A stretch of 64,000 nt of DNA from Mycolicibacterium komossense (GTDB lineage: Bacteria > Actinomycetota > Actinomycetes > Mycobacteriales > Mycobacteriaceae), in assembly GCF_025822605.1 (NCBI RefSeq), contig NZ_JACKTY010000041.1:1-64000 (forward strand), written 5' to 3'. This document shows positions 7,957 through 16,356 of this stretch, in pieces. The position numbers were made by a program, and so were the translations under genes. Within the stretch, counting starts at the first letter, position 1, and each line of letters begins with the position of its first letter. A model generated the notes under the pieces. The model did not search any database, was not told the origin of the DNA, and saw nothing but the letters and a program-made list of their open reading frames with translations.

Positions 7957-8373
7957 ATGGCGAAACTTGCTCGTCTTGGGGAACTGGAGCAGGCGGTGAT
8001 GGACCACCTGTGGTCCGCACCCGAGCCTCAGACTGTCCGCCAGGTGCATGAGGCGCTGTCCACGCACCGAGACCTCGCGTACACGACAGTGATGACCGTC
8101 CTTCAGCGGTTAGCGAAAAAGCATCTGGTGGTCCAACACCGCGACGATCGCGCGCATCGGTACGCACCCACTCACGGTCGCGACGAGCTGGTCGCCGGAC
8201 TCATGGTGGACGCGCTTGACCAGGCATCCGACACCGGAATCCGGCGCGCTGCACTGGTCCACTTCGTGGAACGGGTCGGTGCCGACGAAGCCGATGCGCT
8301 GCGACGCGCGCTGATCGAACTGGAAACCAAGCACGGCATTACGCCGTCAGCTGGCGGCGCGACACCCGACTGA
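7957..8373 (+). CDS. blaI: BlaI/MecI-family transcriptional repressor
   Basis: Winged-helix repressor of 138 residues that in mycobacteria controls the beta-lactamase gene and its own operon; proteolysis or an antibiotic signal relieves repression. MAKLARLGELEQAVMDHLW begins the winged helix, and the recognition segment AYTTVMTVLQRLAKKHLV is the family hallmark. The frame is open to 7927, but ATG 7957 gives the normal 138-residue product and has GGGAGATG upstream. A candidate operator lies just before it and an M56 protease gene follows after 14 bases, the usual blaI-blaR pairing (Rv1846c-Rv1845c). Confidence 0.95.
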   Translation: MAKLARLGELEQAVMDHLWSAPEPQTVRQVHEALSTHRDLAYTTVMTVLQRLAKKHLVVQHRDDRAHRYAPTHGRDELVAGLMVDALDQASDTGIRRAALVHFVERVGADEADALRRALIELETKHGITPSAGGATPD

Positions 8374-8387
8374 GGAAGACTGGCAGC

Positions 8388-9338
8388 GTGTCCGCGCTGG
8401 CCTTCTCCATTCTCGCGCTACTTCTTGTCGGCCCGGTGCCGGCAATGTTGGCGCGGGCGGCGTGGCCGTTGCGGGCACCACGGGCCGCGTTGGTCCTGTG
8501 GCAGGCGATCGCCGTCGCCGCGGTGCTGTCCGCGTTCAGTGCCGGTCTCGCGATCGCCAGCAGGCTGTTCGCACCCGGGCCCGATGGACATCCGACGTCG
8601 ACCGTCGTCCGCGAGATCGCCAAATTGGGCCTGCCACTGTGGCTGGCGTACGTCGGTGTCTTCGCGTTGACCCTGCTGATCGGTGCACGACTGGTGGTCG
8701 CCATCGTCCAGGTGGCGATCGCGACCCGGCGGCGTCGGGCCCGTCACCGGATGCTGGTCGATCTGCTCGGCGTCGAACACGCTTCCGCCGCAGCGCAGGC
8801 CTGTACCAGGGCCAGCGAGTTGCGCATCCTCGATGTCGAGCAGCCGCTGGCCTACTGCCTGCCAGGAGTGCACAGCCGCGTCGTGGTCAGCGAGGGCACG
8901 CTGACCACCCTCGCCGACGCCGAAGTTATGGCCATCCTGACCCACGAGCGGGCCCATCTGCGAGCCCGCCACGATCTCGTCCTCGAAGCCTTCACCGCGG
9001 TGCACGCGGCGTTCCCGCGCTACGTCCGCAGCGCCAGCGCACTCGACGCGGTCCGGCTGCTGATCGAACTCCTCGCCGACGACGCCGCTGTGCGCACCGC
9101 CGGTCCCACTCCCCTGGCCCGCGCCCTGGTCGCCTGCGCCGCAGCCCGGGCGCCCTCGGGTGCACTGGCCGCAGGCGGCCCCACCACGGTGCTGCGGGTC
9201 CAAAGACTCGCGGGGCGACCCAACAGTGCCGCGTTCGCGACGGGTGCCTACCTGTGTGCAGTCGCCGTTCTGGTGGTGCCCACCATCGCGGTCGCGGTGC
9301 CGTGGCTGACCGAACTGCACCGGCTGTTCAGTACCTAG
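8388..9338 (+). CDS. BlaR1/MecR1-like M56 family membrane metalloprotease
   Basis: Integral membrane zinc protease of 316 residues, the same length as Rv1845c. Transmembrane segments lie near residues 1-20, 34-58, 80-108 and 285-308, and the cytosolic catalytic motif HERAH is in AILTHERAHLRARHD, with a downstream ELLADDAAVR supplying the third zinc ligand. Unlike staphylococcal BlaR1 it has no penicillin-binding sensor domain at the C terminus, so how it senses its signal is unclear; it presumably cleaves BlaI. GTG 8388 follows the blaI stop by 14 bases with a GAGGAAG ribosome site. Confidence 0.9.
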   Translation: MSALAFSILALLLVGPVPAMLARAAWPLRAPRAALVLWQAIAVAAVLSAFSAGLAIASRLFAPGPDGHPTSTVVREIAKLGLPLWLAYVGVFALTLLIGARLVVAIVQVAIATRRRRARHRMLVDLLGVEHASAAAQACTRASELRILDVEQPLAYCLPGVHSRVVVSEGTLTTLADAEVMAILTHERAHLRARHDLVLEAFTAVHAAFPRYVRSASALDAVRLLIELLADDAAVRTAGPTPLARALVACAAARAPSGALAAGGPTTVLRVQRLAGRPNSAAFATGAYLCAVAVLVVPTIAVAVPWLTELHRLFST

Positions 9339-9383
9339 CTTCTTCGAATACTGTTGTGCCACAACTAAACCGAAAGGCTCTAC

Positions 9384-10847
9384 ATGACTGCCCCGGACTC
9401 GACCTCCACTGACGGCACCGCACAGATCGGGGTCACCGGCCTCGCCGTGATGGGCTCGAATCTCGCGCGCAACTTCGCGCACCACGGCTACACCGTCGCG
9501 CTGCACAACCGCTCGGTCGCCAAGACCGACGCGCTGCTCAAGGATCACGGCTCGGAGGGCACGTTCGTCCGCAGCGAGACGATCCCGGAATTTCTCGCCG
9601 CCCTGGAAAAGCCGCGCCGCGTCATCATCATGGTCAAGGCCGGCGATCCCACCGACGCCGTGATCAACGAACTTGCCGACGCGATGGAGGAAGGCGACAT
9701 CATCATCGATGGCGGCAACTCCCTCTACACCGACACCATCCGGCGTGAGAAGGCCATCCGCGAACGCGGCCTCCACTTCGTCGGCGCGGGCATCTCCGGC
9801 GGTGAAGAGGGCGCGCTCAACGGTCCGTCGATCATGCCCGGCGGCCCCGCCGAGTCCTACAAATCCCTGGGGCCGCTACTGGAGGACATCTCCGCCCACG
9901 TCGACGGCGTCCCGTGCTGCACCCACATCGGCCCCGACGGCGCAGGACACTTCGTCAAGATGGTGCACAACGGCATCGAGTACTCCGATATGCAGCTCAT
10001 CGGCGAGGCGTACCAGCTGCTGCGCGACGGACTCGGTAAAACCGCCCCAGAGATCGCCGACATCTTCGCCGAATGGAACAAGGGCGACCTGGACAGCTAC
10101 CTGATCGAGATCACCGCAGAGGTGCTCAAGCAGACGGACGCCAAGACCGGCAAGCCGCTGGTCGACGTCATCCTCGACGAAGCCGAGCAGAAGGGCACCG
10201 GCCGCTGGACGGTGAAGTCGGCGCTCGATCTCGGGGTTCCGGTCACCGGTATCGCGGAGGCCGTCTTCGCCCGCGCCCTGTCGGGCTCGGTCCCGCAGCG
10301 CAAGGCGACGACCGGGCTCGCCTCGGGTGAGCTCGGCACCAAGCCAGCCAACGCAACGCAATTCATCGACGATGTCAGCAAGGCGCTCTACGCGTCGAAG
10401 ATCATCGCCTACGCCCAGGGCTTCAACCAGATTCAAGCCGGCAGCGCCGAATACGACTGGGACATCACGCTCGGCGATATGGCCACCATCTGGCGTGGCG
10501 GCTGCATCATCCGAGCCAAGTTCCTCAACCGCATCAAGGAGGCCTACGACCAGGATCCGGAGCTGGCCACCCTGATCGCCGCGCCGTACTTCCGAGACGC
10601 CGTCGAGGCCGGTATCGACAGCTGGCGCCGCGTCGTGGTCACCGCCACCGAACTCGGTATCCCGATCCCAGGCTTCGCCTCGGCACTGTCCTACTACGAC
10701 GCACTGCGCACCGAGCGGCTGCCCGCAGCGCTGACCCAGGGCCTACGCGATTTCTTCGGCGCCCACACCTACGGGCGCATCGACGCCGACCACGACAAGA
10801 AGTTCCACACGCTGTGGAGCGGCGACCGCAGCGAGCACCCGGTTTAG
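9384..10847 (+). CDS. gnd1: 6-phosphogluconate dehydrogenase, decarboxylating
   Basis: Oxidises 6-phosphogluconate to ribulose 5-phosphate and CO2 with NADP, in the oxidative pentose phosphate pathway. The 487-residue protein is full length for the long, E. coli-like class. GLAVMGSNLARNFAHHGY near the N terminus is the dinucleotide-binding motif; GISGGEEGALNGPSIMPGG and KMVHNGIEYSDMQ contain substrate-binding and catalytic lysine and glutamate residues. ATG 9384 has a GAAAGG ribosome site. It is the Gnd1 (Rv1844c) counterpart by position and length. Confidence 0.98.
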   Translation: MTAPDSTSTDGTAQIGVTGLAVMGSNLARNFAHHGYTVALHNRSVAKTDALLKDHGSEGTFVRSETIPEFLAALEKPRRVIIMVKAGDPTDAVINELADAMEEGDIIIDGGNSLYTDTIRREKAIRERGLHFVGAGISGGEEGALNGPSIMPGGPAESYKSLGPLLEDISAHVDGVPCCTHIGPDGAGHFVKMVHNGIEYSDMQLIGEAYQLLRDGLGKTAPEIADIFAEWNKGDLDSYLIEITAEVLKQTDAKTGKPLVDVILDEAEQKGTGRWTVKSALDLGVPVTGIAEAVFARALSGSVPQRKATTGLASGELGTKPANATQFIDDVSKALYASKIIAYAQGFNQIQAGSAEYDWDITLGDMATIWRGGCIIRAKFLNRIKEAYDQDPELATLIAAPYFRDAVEAGIDSWRRVVVTATELGIPIPGFASALSYYDALRTERLPAALTQGLRDFFGAHTYGRIDADHDKKFHTLWSGDRSEHPV

Positions 10848-10858
10848 TCTGGACGACC

Positions 10859-12304
10859 GTGAAGTTCCTGCCGGGCCAGCAGCCGCCCTACGACCTGACC
10901 TACGACGACGTCTTCATCGTTCCCAGCCGCAGCGACGTGGCCTCGCGGTTCGACGTCGACCTCTCGACAGCCGACGGCACCGGCACCACGATTCCCGTGG
11001 TGGTCGCCAATATGACCGCGGTCGCCGGGCGACGGATGGCCGAGACCATCGCCCGTCGGGGCGGGATCGTCGTATTACCGCAGGATCTTCCCATCGAGGC
11101 CGTCCAGCAGACGGTGGAGTTCGTCAAAAGCCGGGATCTGGTTGCCGACACCCCGGTCACCCTGGCCCCGGACGACTCGGTGTCCGACGCCACCGCTCTG
11201 ATCCACAAACGGGCCCACGGTGCCGCCGTGGTGGTTTTCGAGGGGCGCCCGGTCGGCCTGGTCACCGAGGCGGGGTGTGCCGGGGTGGACCGGTTCGCCA
11301 GGGTGCGTGATATCGCGATCAACGACTTCGTCACTGCCCCGGTGGGCACCGACCCGCGCACGGTCTTCGACCTGCTGCAGCACTCATCCCCAAAGAACCC
11401 AGACGTCGCCGTCCTGACCGAACCCGACGGCACACTCGCGGGGGTGCTGACCCGGACCGGGGCCATCCGAGCCGGGATCTACACGCCGGCGGTCGATTCC
11501 CATGGCCGGCTGCGGATCGCCGCGGCCGTCGGGATCAACGGTGACGTCGGCGCCAAGGCGCAGGCGCTCACCGAGGCCGGCGTCGACGTGCTGGTGATCG
11601 ACACTGCCCACGGACATCAGATGAAGATGCTCGATGCCCTCAAGGTGGTGGCGTCACTGGATCTGGGTCTGCCGCTGGCAGCGGGCAATGTGGTCGCTGC
11701 CGAGGGCACCCGCGACCTGATCAACGCCGGCGCTTCGATCGTCAAGGTCGGCGTGGGTCCCGGCGCCATGTGCACCACCAGGATGATGACCGGCGTTGGG
11801 CGGCCGCAGTTCTCCGCGGTGCTTGAATGTTCCTCGGCGGCAAGGGAACTCGGCGGTCATGTGTGGGCCGATGGCGGGGTGCGCCACCCCCGCGACGTGG
11901 CGCTGGCCCTAGCCGCGGGTGCCTCGAACGTGATGATCGGATCCTGGTTCGCGGGGACATACGAGTCGCCGGGCGACCTGATGCGTGACCGCGACGGCCA
12001 CCTCTACAAGGAGAGCTACGGGATGGCCTCCAAACGGGCCGTAGCCGCTCGCACCGCGGCGGACAGTCAATTCGACCGGGCACGCAAAGCCCTCTTCGAG
12101 GAGGGCATCTCGACATCGCGGATGAGCCTGGACCCGGCGCGCGGTGGTGTTGAGGACCTGCTCGACCACATCACCTCCGGGGTGCGCAGCACGTGCACCT
12201 ATGTGGGTGCGTCGACCATTGCCGAGCTCTACGAGAAGGTGATCCTCGGTGTGCAGTCCGCCGCAGGCTTCGCCGAGGGGCATCCACTGCCGACCGGCTG
12301 GTAA
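10859..12304 (+). CDS. guaB1: GMP reductase with CBS domains (GuaB1)
   Basis: IMPDH/GMPR-fold enzyme of 481 residues. The mycobacterial guaB1 product, long annotated as an IMP dehydrogenase, has been shown to be a CBS-domain-containing GMP reductase that returns GMP to IMP with NADPH. The catalytic loop GVGPGAMCTTRMMTG holds the active cysteine; the flavodoxin-like phosphate site and WADGGVRHPRDVALALAAGA follow. Two CBS motifs lie in about residues 95-200 (VTLAPDDSVSDATALIHKRA and DVAVLTEPDGTLAGVLTRTG), where purine nucleotides regulate activity. The frame is open to 10814, but GTG 10859 gives VKFLPGQQPPYDLTYDDVF, the family start, 11 bases after the gnd1 stop. Confidence 0.93.
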   Translation: MKFLPGQQPPYDLTYDDVFIVPSRSDVASRFDVDLSTADGTGTTIPVVVANMTAVAGRRMAETIARRGGIVVLPQDLPIEAVQQTVEFVKSRDLVADTPVTLAPDDSVSDATALIHKRAHGAAVVVFEGRPVGLVTEAGCAGVDRFARVRDIAINDFVTAPVGTDPRTVFDLLQHSSPKNPDVAVLTEPDGTLAGVLTRTGAIRAGIYTPAVDSHGRLRIAAAVGINGDVGAKAQALTEAGVDVLVIDTAHGHQMKMLDALKVVASLDLGLPLAAGNVVAAEGTRDLINAGASIVKVGVGPGAMCTTRMMTGVGRPQFSAVLECSSAARELGGHVWADGGVRHPRDVALALAAGASNVMIGSWFAGTYESPGDLMRDRDGHLYKESYGMASKRAVAARTAADSQFDRARKALFEEGISTSRMSLDPARGGVEDLLDHITSGVRSTCTYVGASTIAELYEKVILGVQSAAGFAEGHPLPTGW

Positions 12305-12488
12305 TTGCGTATTAAGAGCAATTCCTGCCCGTTGGAAAATGAATTCAAATTCACCGATAATGAATTGAAATGAATTTGCTGACGCGTTAGGCAAAATTGC
12401 TTACATACGGTCGGCCCCCGGTTTAGCGTCGGTTTCTCGCCGTGATTGTTTGCTCTGATTCGGCACGGCGCTGGACTGGGGAGACTTC
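12305..12488. other. AT-rich intergenic leader before the Gly-rich gene
   Basis: The 184 bases between guaB1 and the next gene are strikingly AT-rich in their first 110 bases compared with the surrounding DNA. The element ATGAATT recurs at least three times (in AAAATGAATTC, ATAATGAATTG and AAATGAATTT). Such islands in mycobacteria are often bound by Lsr2 and often mark acquired or surface-protein genes. A promoter is likely at the 3' end (TTACATACGG), but no convincing -10/-35 pair can be fixed. Confidence 0.4.
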
Positions 12489-13683
12489 ATGGGTGGGTCG
12501 TCGTACGTCGGACGCGTCGGAGCATTGGCAATCTCGTTGGGGGTTGGAGGCGCGATTGCGACAACGTTCGCAGCGGTTGCCCACTGCAGCGCCGTCGAGT
12601 TCAGACTCCTCTAACGCAGGCACAGGCGGGGCAGGCACCTCGGTACATTCTGATCAGTCCGGATCGACGGCAAAACCGCCCCAACGGAAAAGTGCGGGGT
12701 CCGCCTCAACTTCCGGCGTGAAAGCCGAAAAGGCAGTCTCCGATTTGCCAACCAGCGCAGCGCCGGCAAAGAAGTCGAAACCGAGTCCGCGCGTCGCATC
12801 GGTCAGGACTCCGGTAGGCGCCGATACCTTGACCCCTGCGACGGTCACACCGACCGCCCTGGCTGCCGTCAGCGATACCCGCGGCGCTGCCGCTTCCATC
12901 AGTGCGACTACTGATACCTCGACCATCATGGTGCCGAATGCTCTTCTGGCGCAGGCTTCTTCACCGTCGATTGTGCCAAACGGATTCACCCTCGGGTTCC
13001 TCGCCATCAGTTTCGGCATCCCCAGCACGTCGACAGAAATCTGCGTGGGCCTGTGTAACAACGTGGCGAACGGCCTCGCCGGGGTGAACGGCGGAGCCGG
13101 TGGTGCGGCGTACTGCATCGGGCTCTGCCAGAACCTCGCGCTCGGAGGCGCCGGCGGCCGATCCTCTGCAACCGGCTCCGCGGCCAGTGCGCAGGGTGGC
13201 GCCGGCGGGCAGGGCGGCATTGTTGCCTGTTTGGGACTGTGCAATAACGAGGCAAATGGCGGAGAGGGCGAATCGGCGGACGCCACCGGAGAAGAGGGAG
13301 CAACGGGCAGCGCAGGTTCCCCCGACGGTGTCGACGGCGGCGACGCGACTGCAATCGGCGGCGCAGGAGGTAACGGCGGCACCGGTGTGGTGACCGTCGG
13401 CACCCGCTCCACCAACGGCACCACCACCGGCAGCGCCGCTGGATCCGGCGGCCGCGGCGGTGACGCCACCGCATCCGGCGCGGCCGGCGCCCCCGGCTCA
13501 GTGCTCAGTGCCAACGGTAACGGCGGCAAGGGCGCCAACGCGAGCGTGCTCCTGAGCGCTTCCCCCGTGGCCGTCACGCCGCGGGTACGGGCCTGTTGGA
13601 ACCCGGCCAACCGGGGCCAGCCCGGCCAGCCCGGCGTAGTAGTCCACGTGGAGCTCGGCACGGTCCCCGGCAGACTCCCGTAA
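12489..13683 (+). pseudogene. frameshifted secreted Gly/Ala-rich (PGRS-like) protein with Cys-pair repeats
   Basis: ATG 12489, preceded by GGGGAG, opens a perfect mycobacterial signal peptide (MGGSSYVGRVGALAISLGVG, then GAIATTFAAVAH), but this frame stops at 12612-12614. The long downstream frame continues a Ser/Pro-rich segment and then a Gly-Ala-rich region. Removing the single T at 12585 joins the frames as AVAHA-APSSSDSS, an ideal signal peptidase I site, and gives one 397-residue secreted protein. The Gly-rich half has PGRS-like GGAGG units and three CxGLCxN repeats (about 13040, 13115 and 13232). There is no PE domain. It stands where M. tuberculosis has PE_PGRS34. The frame continues open upstream to 12442, but that part is a shadow of the leader. 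A sequencing error cannot be excluded. Confidence 0.7.
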
Positions 13684-13885
13684 CATGAAGTCCGCATCGA
13701 CGACCGAACGAAGGGAACCACGTGCCGCAGGCACGCCAGGACGCCACCAACGGGTCCGTGACGGGCGGGGCGCATGGGCCTGTCGACGGCCCGCCGGCGG
13801 CACCCGCCGGTACTGAAGCGCCCGACGCCGAGCCATCTAGTAGGCAGCCGGGCTCGTGGCCCGGCTCCCCCACTTCAAAGGCATC

Positions 13886-15280
13886 ATGAGCGTCTGGCTC
13901 ACGCTGCTCAGCCTGCTTGCATTTGTAGTGCTGACCTTGGGAACGGCGCTGTTCGTCGCCGCCGAGTTCGCGTTGACCGCGCTGGAACGCAGCACTGTCG
14001 ATGCCAATGCGAAGTCCGGTGATCGCAACGACCTGTTCGTCCAGCGTGCCCACCGCACCCTGTCGTTCCAGCTCTCCGGCGCCCAGCTCGGCATCTCCAT
14101 CACCACGCTGGCCACCGGTTATCTGGCCGAACCCGTCGTTGCCCGACTGATCGAGCCCGGACTGCATGCGTTAGGCCTCCCGGTCGGCGCGGCCAGCGGT
14201 ATCGCCCTGGCTTTGGCGCTGCTGATCGCCACATCGGTGTCGATGATCTTCGGTGAGCTGGTCCCGAAAAACCTCGCGGTCGCCCGCCCCGTTCCGACTG
14301 CTCGCGCCGTCGCCGGACCTCAGCTGGTGTTCTCGATGCTGATGAAACCGGCCATCATCGCCACCAACGGCACCGCCAACTGGATCCTGCGCCGCATCGG
14401 CATCGAACCCGCTGAGGAGCTGCGCTCGGCGCGCTCACCGCAGGAACTGGTGTCGCTGGTTCGCAACTCGGCCCGGCACGGCTCGCTGGACGCGGTGACC
14501 GCCACCCTGATAGACCGGTCGCTGCGATTCGGCGAACTCACCGCCGAGGAGCTGATGACCCCGCGCTCGAAGATCGTCGTGCTCCAGGCCGACGAAACCG
14601 TCGCCGATCTCGTAGCCGCCGCCACTGAGAGCGGCTTCTCCCGCTTCCCAATCGTCGAGGGCGACCTCGACGAGACCATCGGCATAGTCCATGTGAAACA
14701 GGTCTTCGAGATCGCGCCGGCCGACCGGAAGAACACCCTGCTGTCCTCGGTGGCGCAGCCGGTCGCAGTGGTGCCCTCGACACTCGACGGTGATGCCGTG
14801 ATGACGCAGATCAGAGCCAACGGCCTGCAGACCGCCCTGGTGGTCGACGAATACGGCGGCACGGCGGGCATGGTCACCGTGGAGGACCTGATCGAGGAGA
14901 TCGTCGGCGACGTCCGCGACGAACACGACGACGAGACCCCCGACGTGATGATCGCCGGTAACGGCTGGCAGGTATCGGGTCTGTTGCGGATCGACGAGGT
15001 GGCCGCCGCCACCGGTTACCGCGCGTCAGAAGGCGAATACGACACCATCGGCGGCCTGATCCTGCAGGAGCTCGGCCATATCCCCGACGCCGGCGAGACC
15101 GTCGAGCTGACCGCCTTCGACCCCGACGGTTCCGTCGACGATCCGGTGCGCTGGCTGGCCACTGTGGTGGCCATGGACGGCCGCCGCATCGATCTGCTGG
15201 AACTGAACTACATCGGCAGGCGCTCGGAACACCAGAATCCGTCCGACGGCGGTAGCGACCACGCGAAGAAGGGGCGCTGA
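13886..15280 (+). CDS. CNNM/HlyC-CorC family membrane protein (first of pair)
   Basis: A 464-residue protein with the order DUF21 transmembrane domain (about residues 1-190, four membrane helices), CBS pair (about 205-330) and CorC/HlyC C-terminal domain (about 345-430). The family is implicated in Mg2+ or Co2+ transport and cation resistance; hemolysin is a legacy name. FVAAEFALTALERSTV and MIFGELVPKNLAVARP are DUF21 signatures, ELMTPRSKIVVL opens the CBS module, and VDEYGGTAGMVTVEDLIEEI links to the C-terminal domain. The frame is open to 13856, but ATG 13886 gives the normal start (Rv1842c-like). TGATG overlap with the next gene couples the pair. Confidence 0.93.
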   Translation: MSVWLTLLSLLAFVVLTLGTALFVAAEFALTALERSTVDANAKSGDRNDLFVQRAHRTLSFQLSGAQLGISITTLATGYLAEPVVARLIEPGLHALGLPVGAASGIALALALLIATSVSMIFGELVPKNLAVARPVPTARAVAGPQLVFSMLMKPAIIATNGTANWILRRIGIEPAEELRSARSPQELVSLVRNSARHGSLDAVTATLIDRSLRFGELTAEELMTPRSKIVVLQADETVADLVAAATESGFSRFPIVEGDLDETIGIVHVKQVFEIAPADRKNTLLSSVAQPVAVVPSTLDGDAVMTQIRANGLQTALVVDEYGGTAGMVTVEDLIEEIVGDVRDEHDDETPDVMIAGNGWQVSGLLRIDEVAAATGYRASEGEYDTIGGLILQELGHIPDAGETVELTAFDPDGSVDDPVRWLATVVAMDGRRIDLLELNYIGRRSEHQNPSDGGSDHAKKGR

Positions 15281-16356
15281 TGGGATCGGATATCTTCGGC
15301 GTCCTGCTGACGGTGCTGTTGCTGGCCGCCAATGCATTCTTCGTCTGCTCGGAATTCGCGTTGATCTCGGCGCGTCGTGACCGGCTCGAAGCGCTGGCCG
15401 AGCAGGGCAAGAAGAGCGCCGTCACCGTCATCCGGGCCGGTGAACAACTCTCGCTGATGTTGGCCGGTGCTCAGCTGGGCATCACCATCTGCTCGATCCT
15501 GCTGGGCCGCGTCGGTGAACCCGCCGTCGCGCACCTTCTGGAGAAGCCCTTCGATCTGGTCGGGATCCCCGATGCGCTGCTACACACCGTGTCGTTCGTG
15601 GTGGCGCTGCTGCTCGTGGTGATCCTGCACGTGCTGCTCGGCGAGATGGTGCCCAAGAACATCGCCATCGCGGGTCCCGAAGCCGCGGCGATGCTGCTGA
15701 TCCCGCCGTACCTGCTCTACATCCGGGCGGTCCGGCCGCTGATCGCGTTCTACAACTGGTGCGCCAACATCACCCTGCGTGCCGTCCGCGTCGAGCCGGT
15801 CGACGAACTCGACATCACGGTGTCCACCGTCGAGTTGTCGGAGATGATCGCCGAATCGGTGTCTGAGGGTCTGCTCGATCCCGAGGAGCACACCCGGCTG
15901 ACCCGGGCTCTGCAGATCCGAAATCGGGTCGTCGCCGACGTTGCCGTGCCGCTCGGCGATATCCGCGCCGTCCCGGTGGCCGCGCCCGGCAGTGGTCCGA
16001 CGGTGCGCGCGGTCGAGCAGGCGCTCGCCGATACCGGGTACTCCCGCTTCCCGGTGGCCGACGCCGACGGCACGTTCATCGGCTATCTGCACATCAAGGA
16101 CGTGCTCGCCCTCGGCGACGATCCGGACGCGGTCATCGACCTGTCCATCGTGCGACCGCTACCCCGGCTGACCGCGACCCTGCCGCTGCCCGACGCCCTG
16201 TCCCGGCTGCGACGCAGCAACAGCCACCTCGCCCTGGTGACCAGCCCCTCGGCCGATCCGGCAGGCAGCGACGGGCCCGTGGTCGCGATGGCCGCGCTGG
16301 AAGATCTGGTGGAGGATCTGGTCGGCACTGTGCGCGACGGCACGCACCGTGTCTGA
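15280..16356 (+). CDS. CNNM/HlyC-CorC family membrane protein (second of pair)
   Basis: A 358-residue paralogue of the preceding protein with the DUF21 membrane domain (AANAFFVCSEFALISARRDR, LHVLLGEMVPKNIAIAGP) and a CBS pair (GYSRFPVADADGTFIGYLHI), but without the C-terminal CorC/HlyC domain: it ends soon after MAALEDLVEDLVGTVRDGTH. It matches Rv1841c in size and position. Translational overlap with the first protein and differing domain content suggest a heteromeric complex, as inferred for such pairs. The start codon overlaps the preceding stop (TGATG). Confidence 0.92.
   Translation: MGSDIFGVLLTVLLLAANAFFVCSEFALISARRDRLEALAEQGKKSAVTVIRAGEQLSLMLAGAQLGITICSILLGRVGEPAVAHLLEKPFDLVGIPDALLHTVSFVVALLLVVILHVLLGEMVPKNIAIAGPEAAAMLLIPPYLLYIRAVRPLIAFYNWCANITLRAVRVEPVDELDITVSTVELSEMIAESVSEGLLDPEEHTRLTRALQIRNRVVADVAVPLGDIRAVPVAAPGSGPTVRAVEQALADTGYSRFPVADADGTFIGYLHIKDVLALGDDPDAVIDLSIVRPLPRLTATLPLPDALSRLRRSNSHLALVTSPSADPAGSDGPVVAMAALEDLVEDLVGTVRDGTHRV

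Noticed and set aside
12442..12610. The N-terminal part of the long frame from 12442 as the true start of the Gly-rich protein.
   Set aside because: Its first 50 residues are an out-of-frame reading of a clear signal peptide and ribosome site beginning at 12489.
13090..13560. GGAGG-type repeats considered as a CRISPR array or as a PE_PGRS gene.
   Set aside because: The repeats are irregular codon-level Gly/Ala repeats with no spacers, and no PE domain precedes them; the N terminus is a Sec signal peptide.
13498..13836. A minus-strand frame with a protein-like stretch (DFMLRESAGDRAELHVDYYA) near the 3' end of the Gly-rich gene.
   Set aside because: Attractive locally, but it runs into a repetitive shadow on both sides, has no start site with a ribosome site and no family I recognise. 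It could be a remnant, but I cannot support it.
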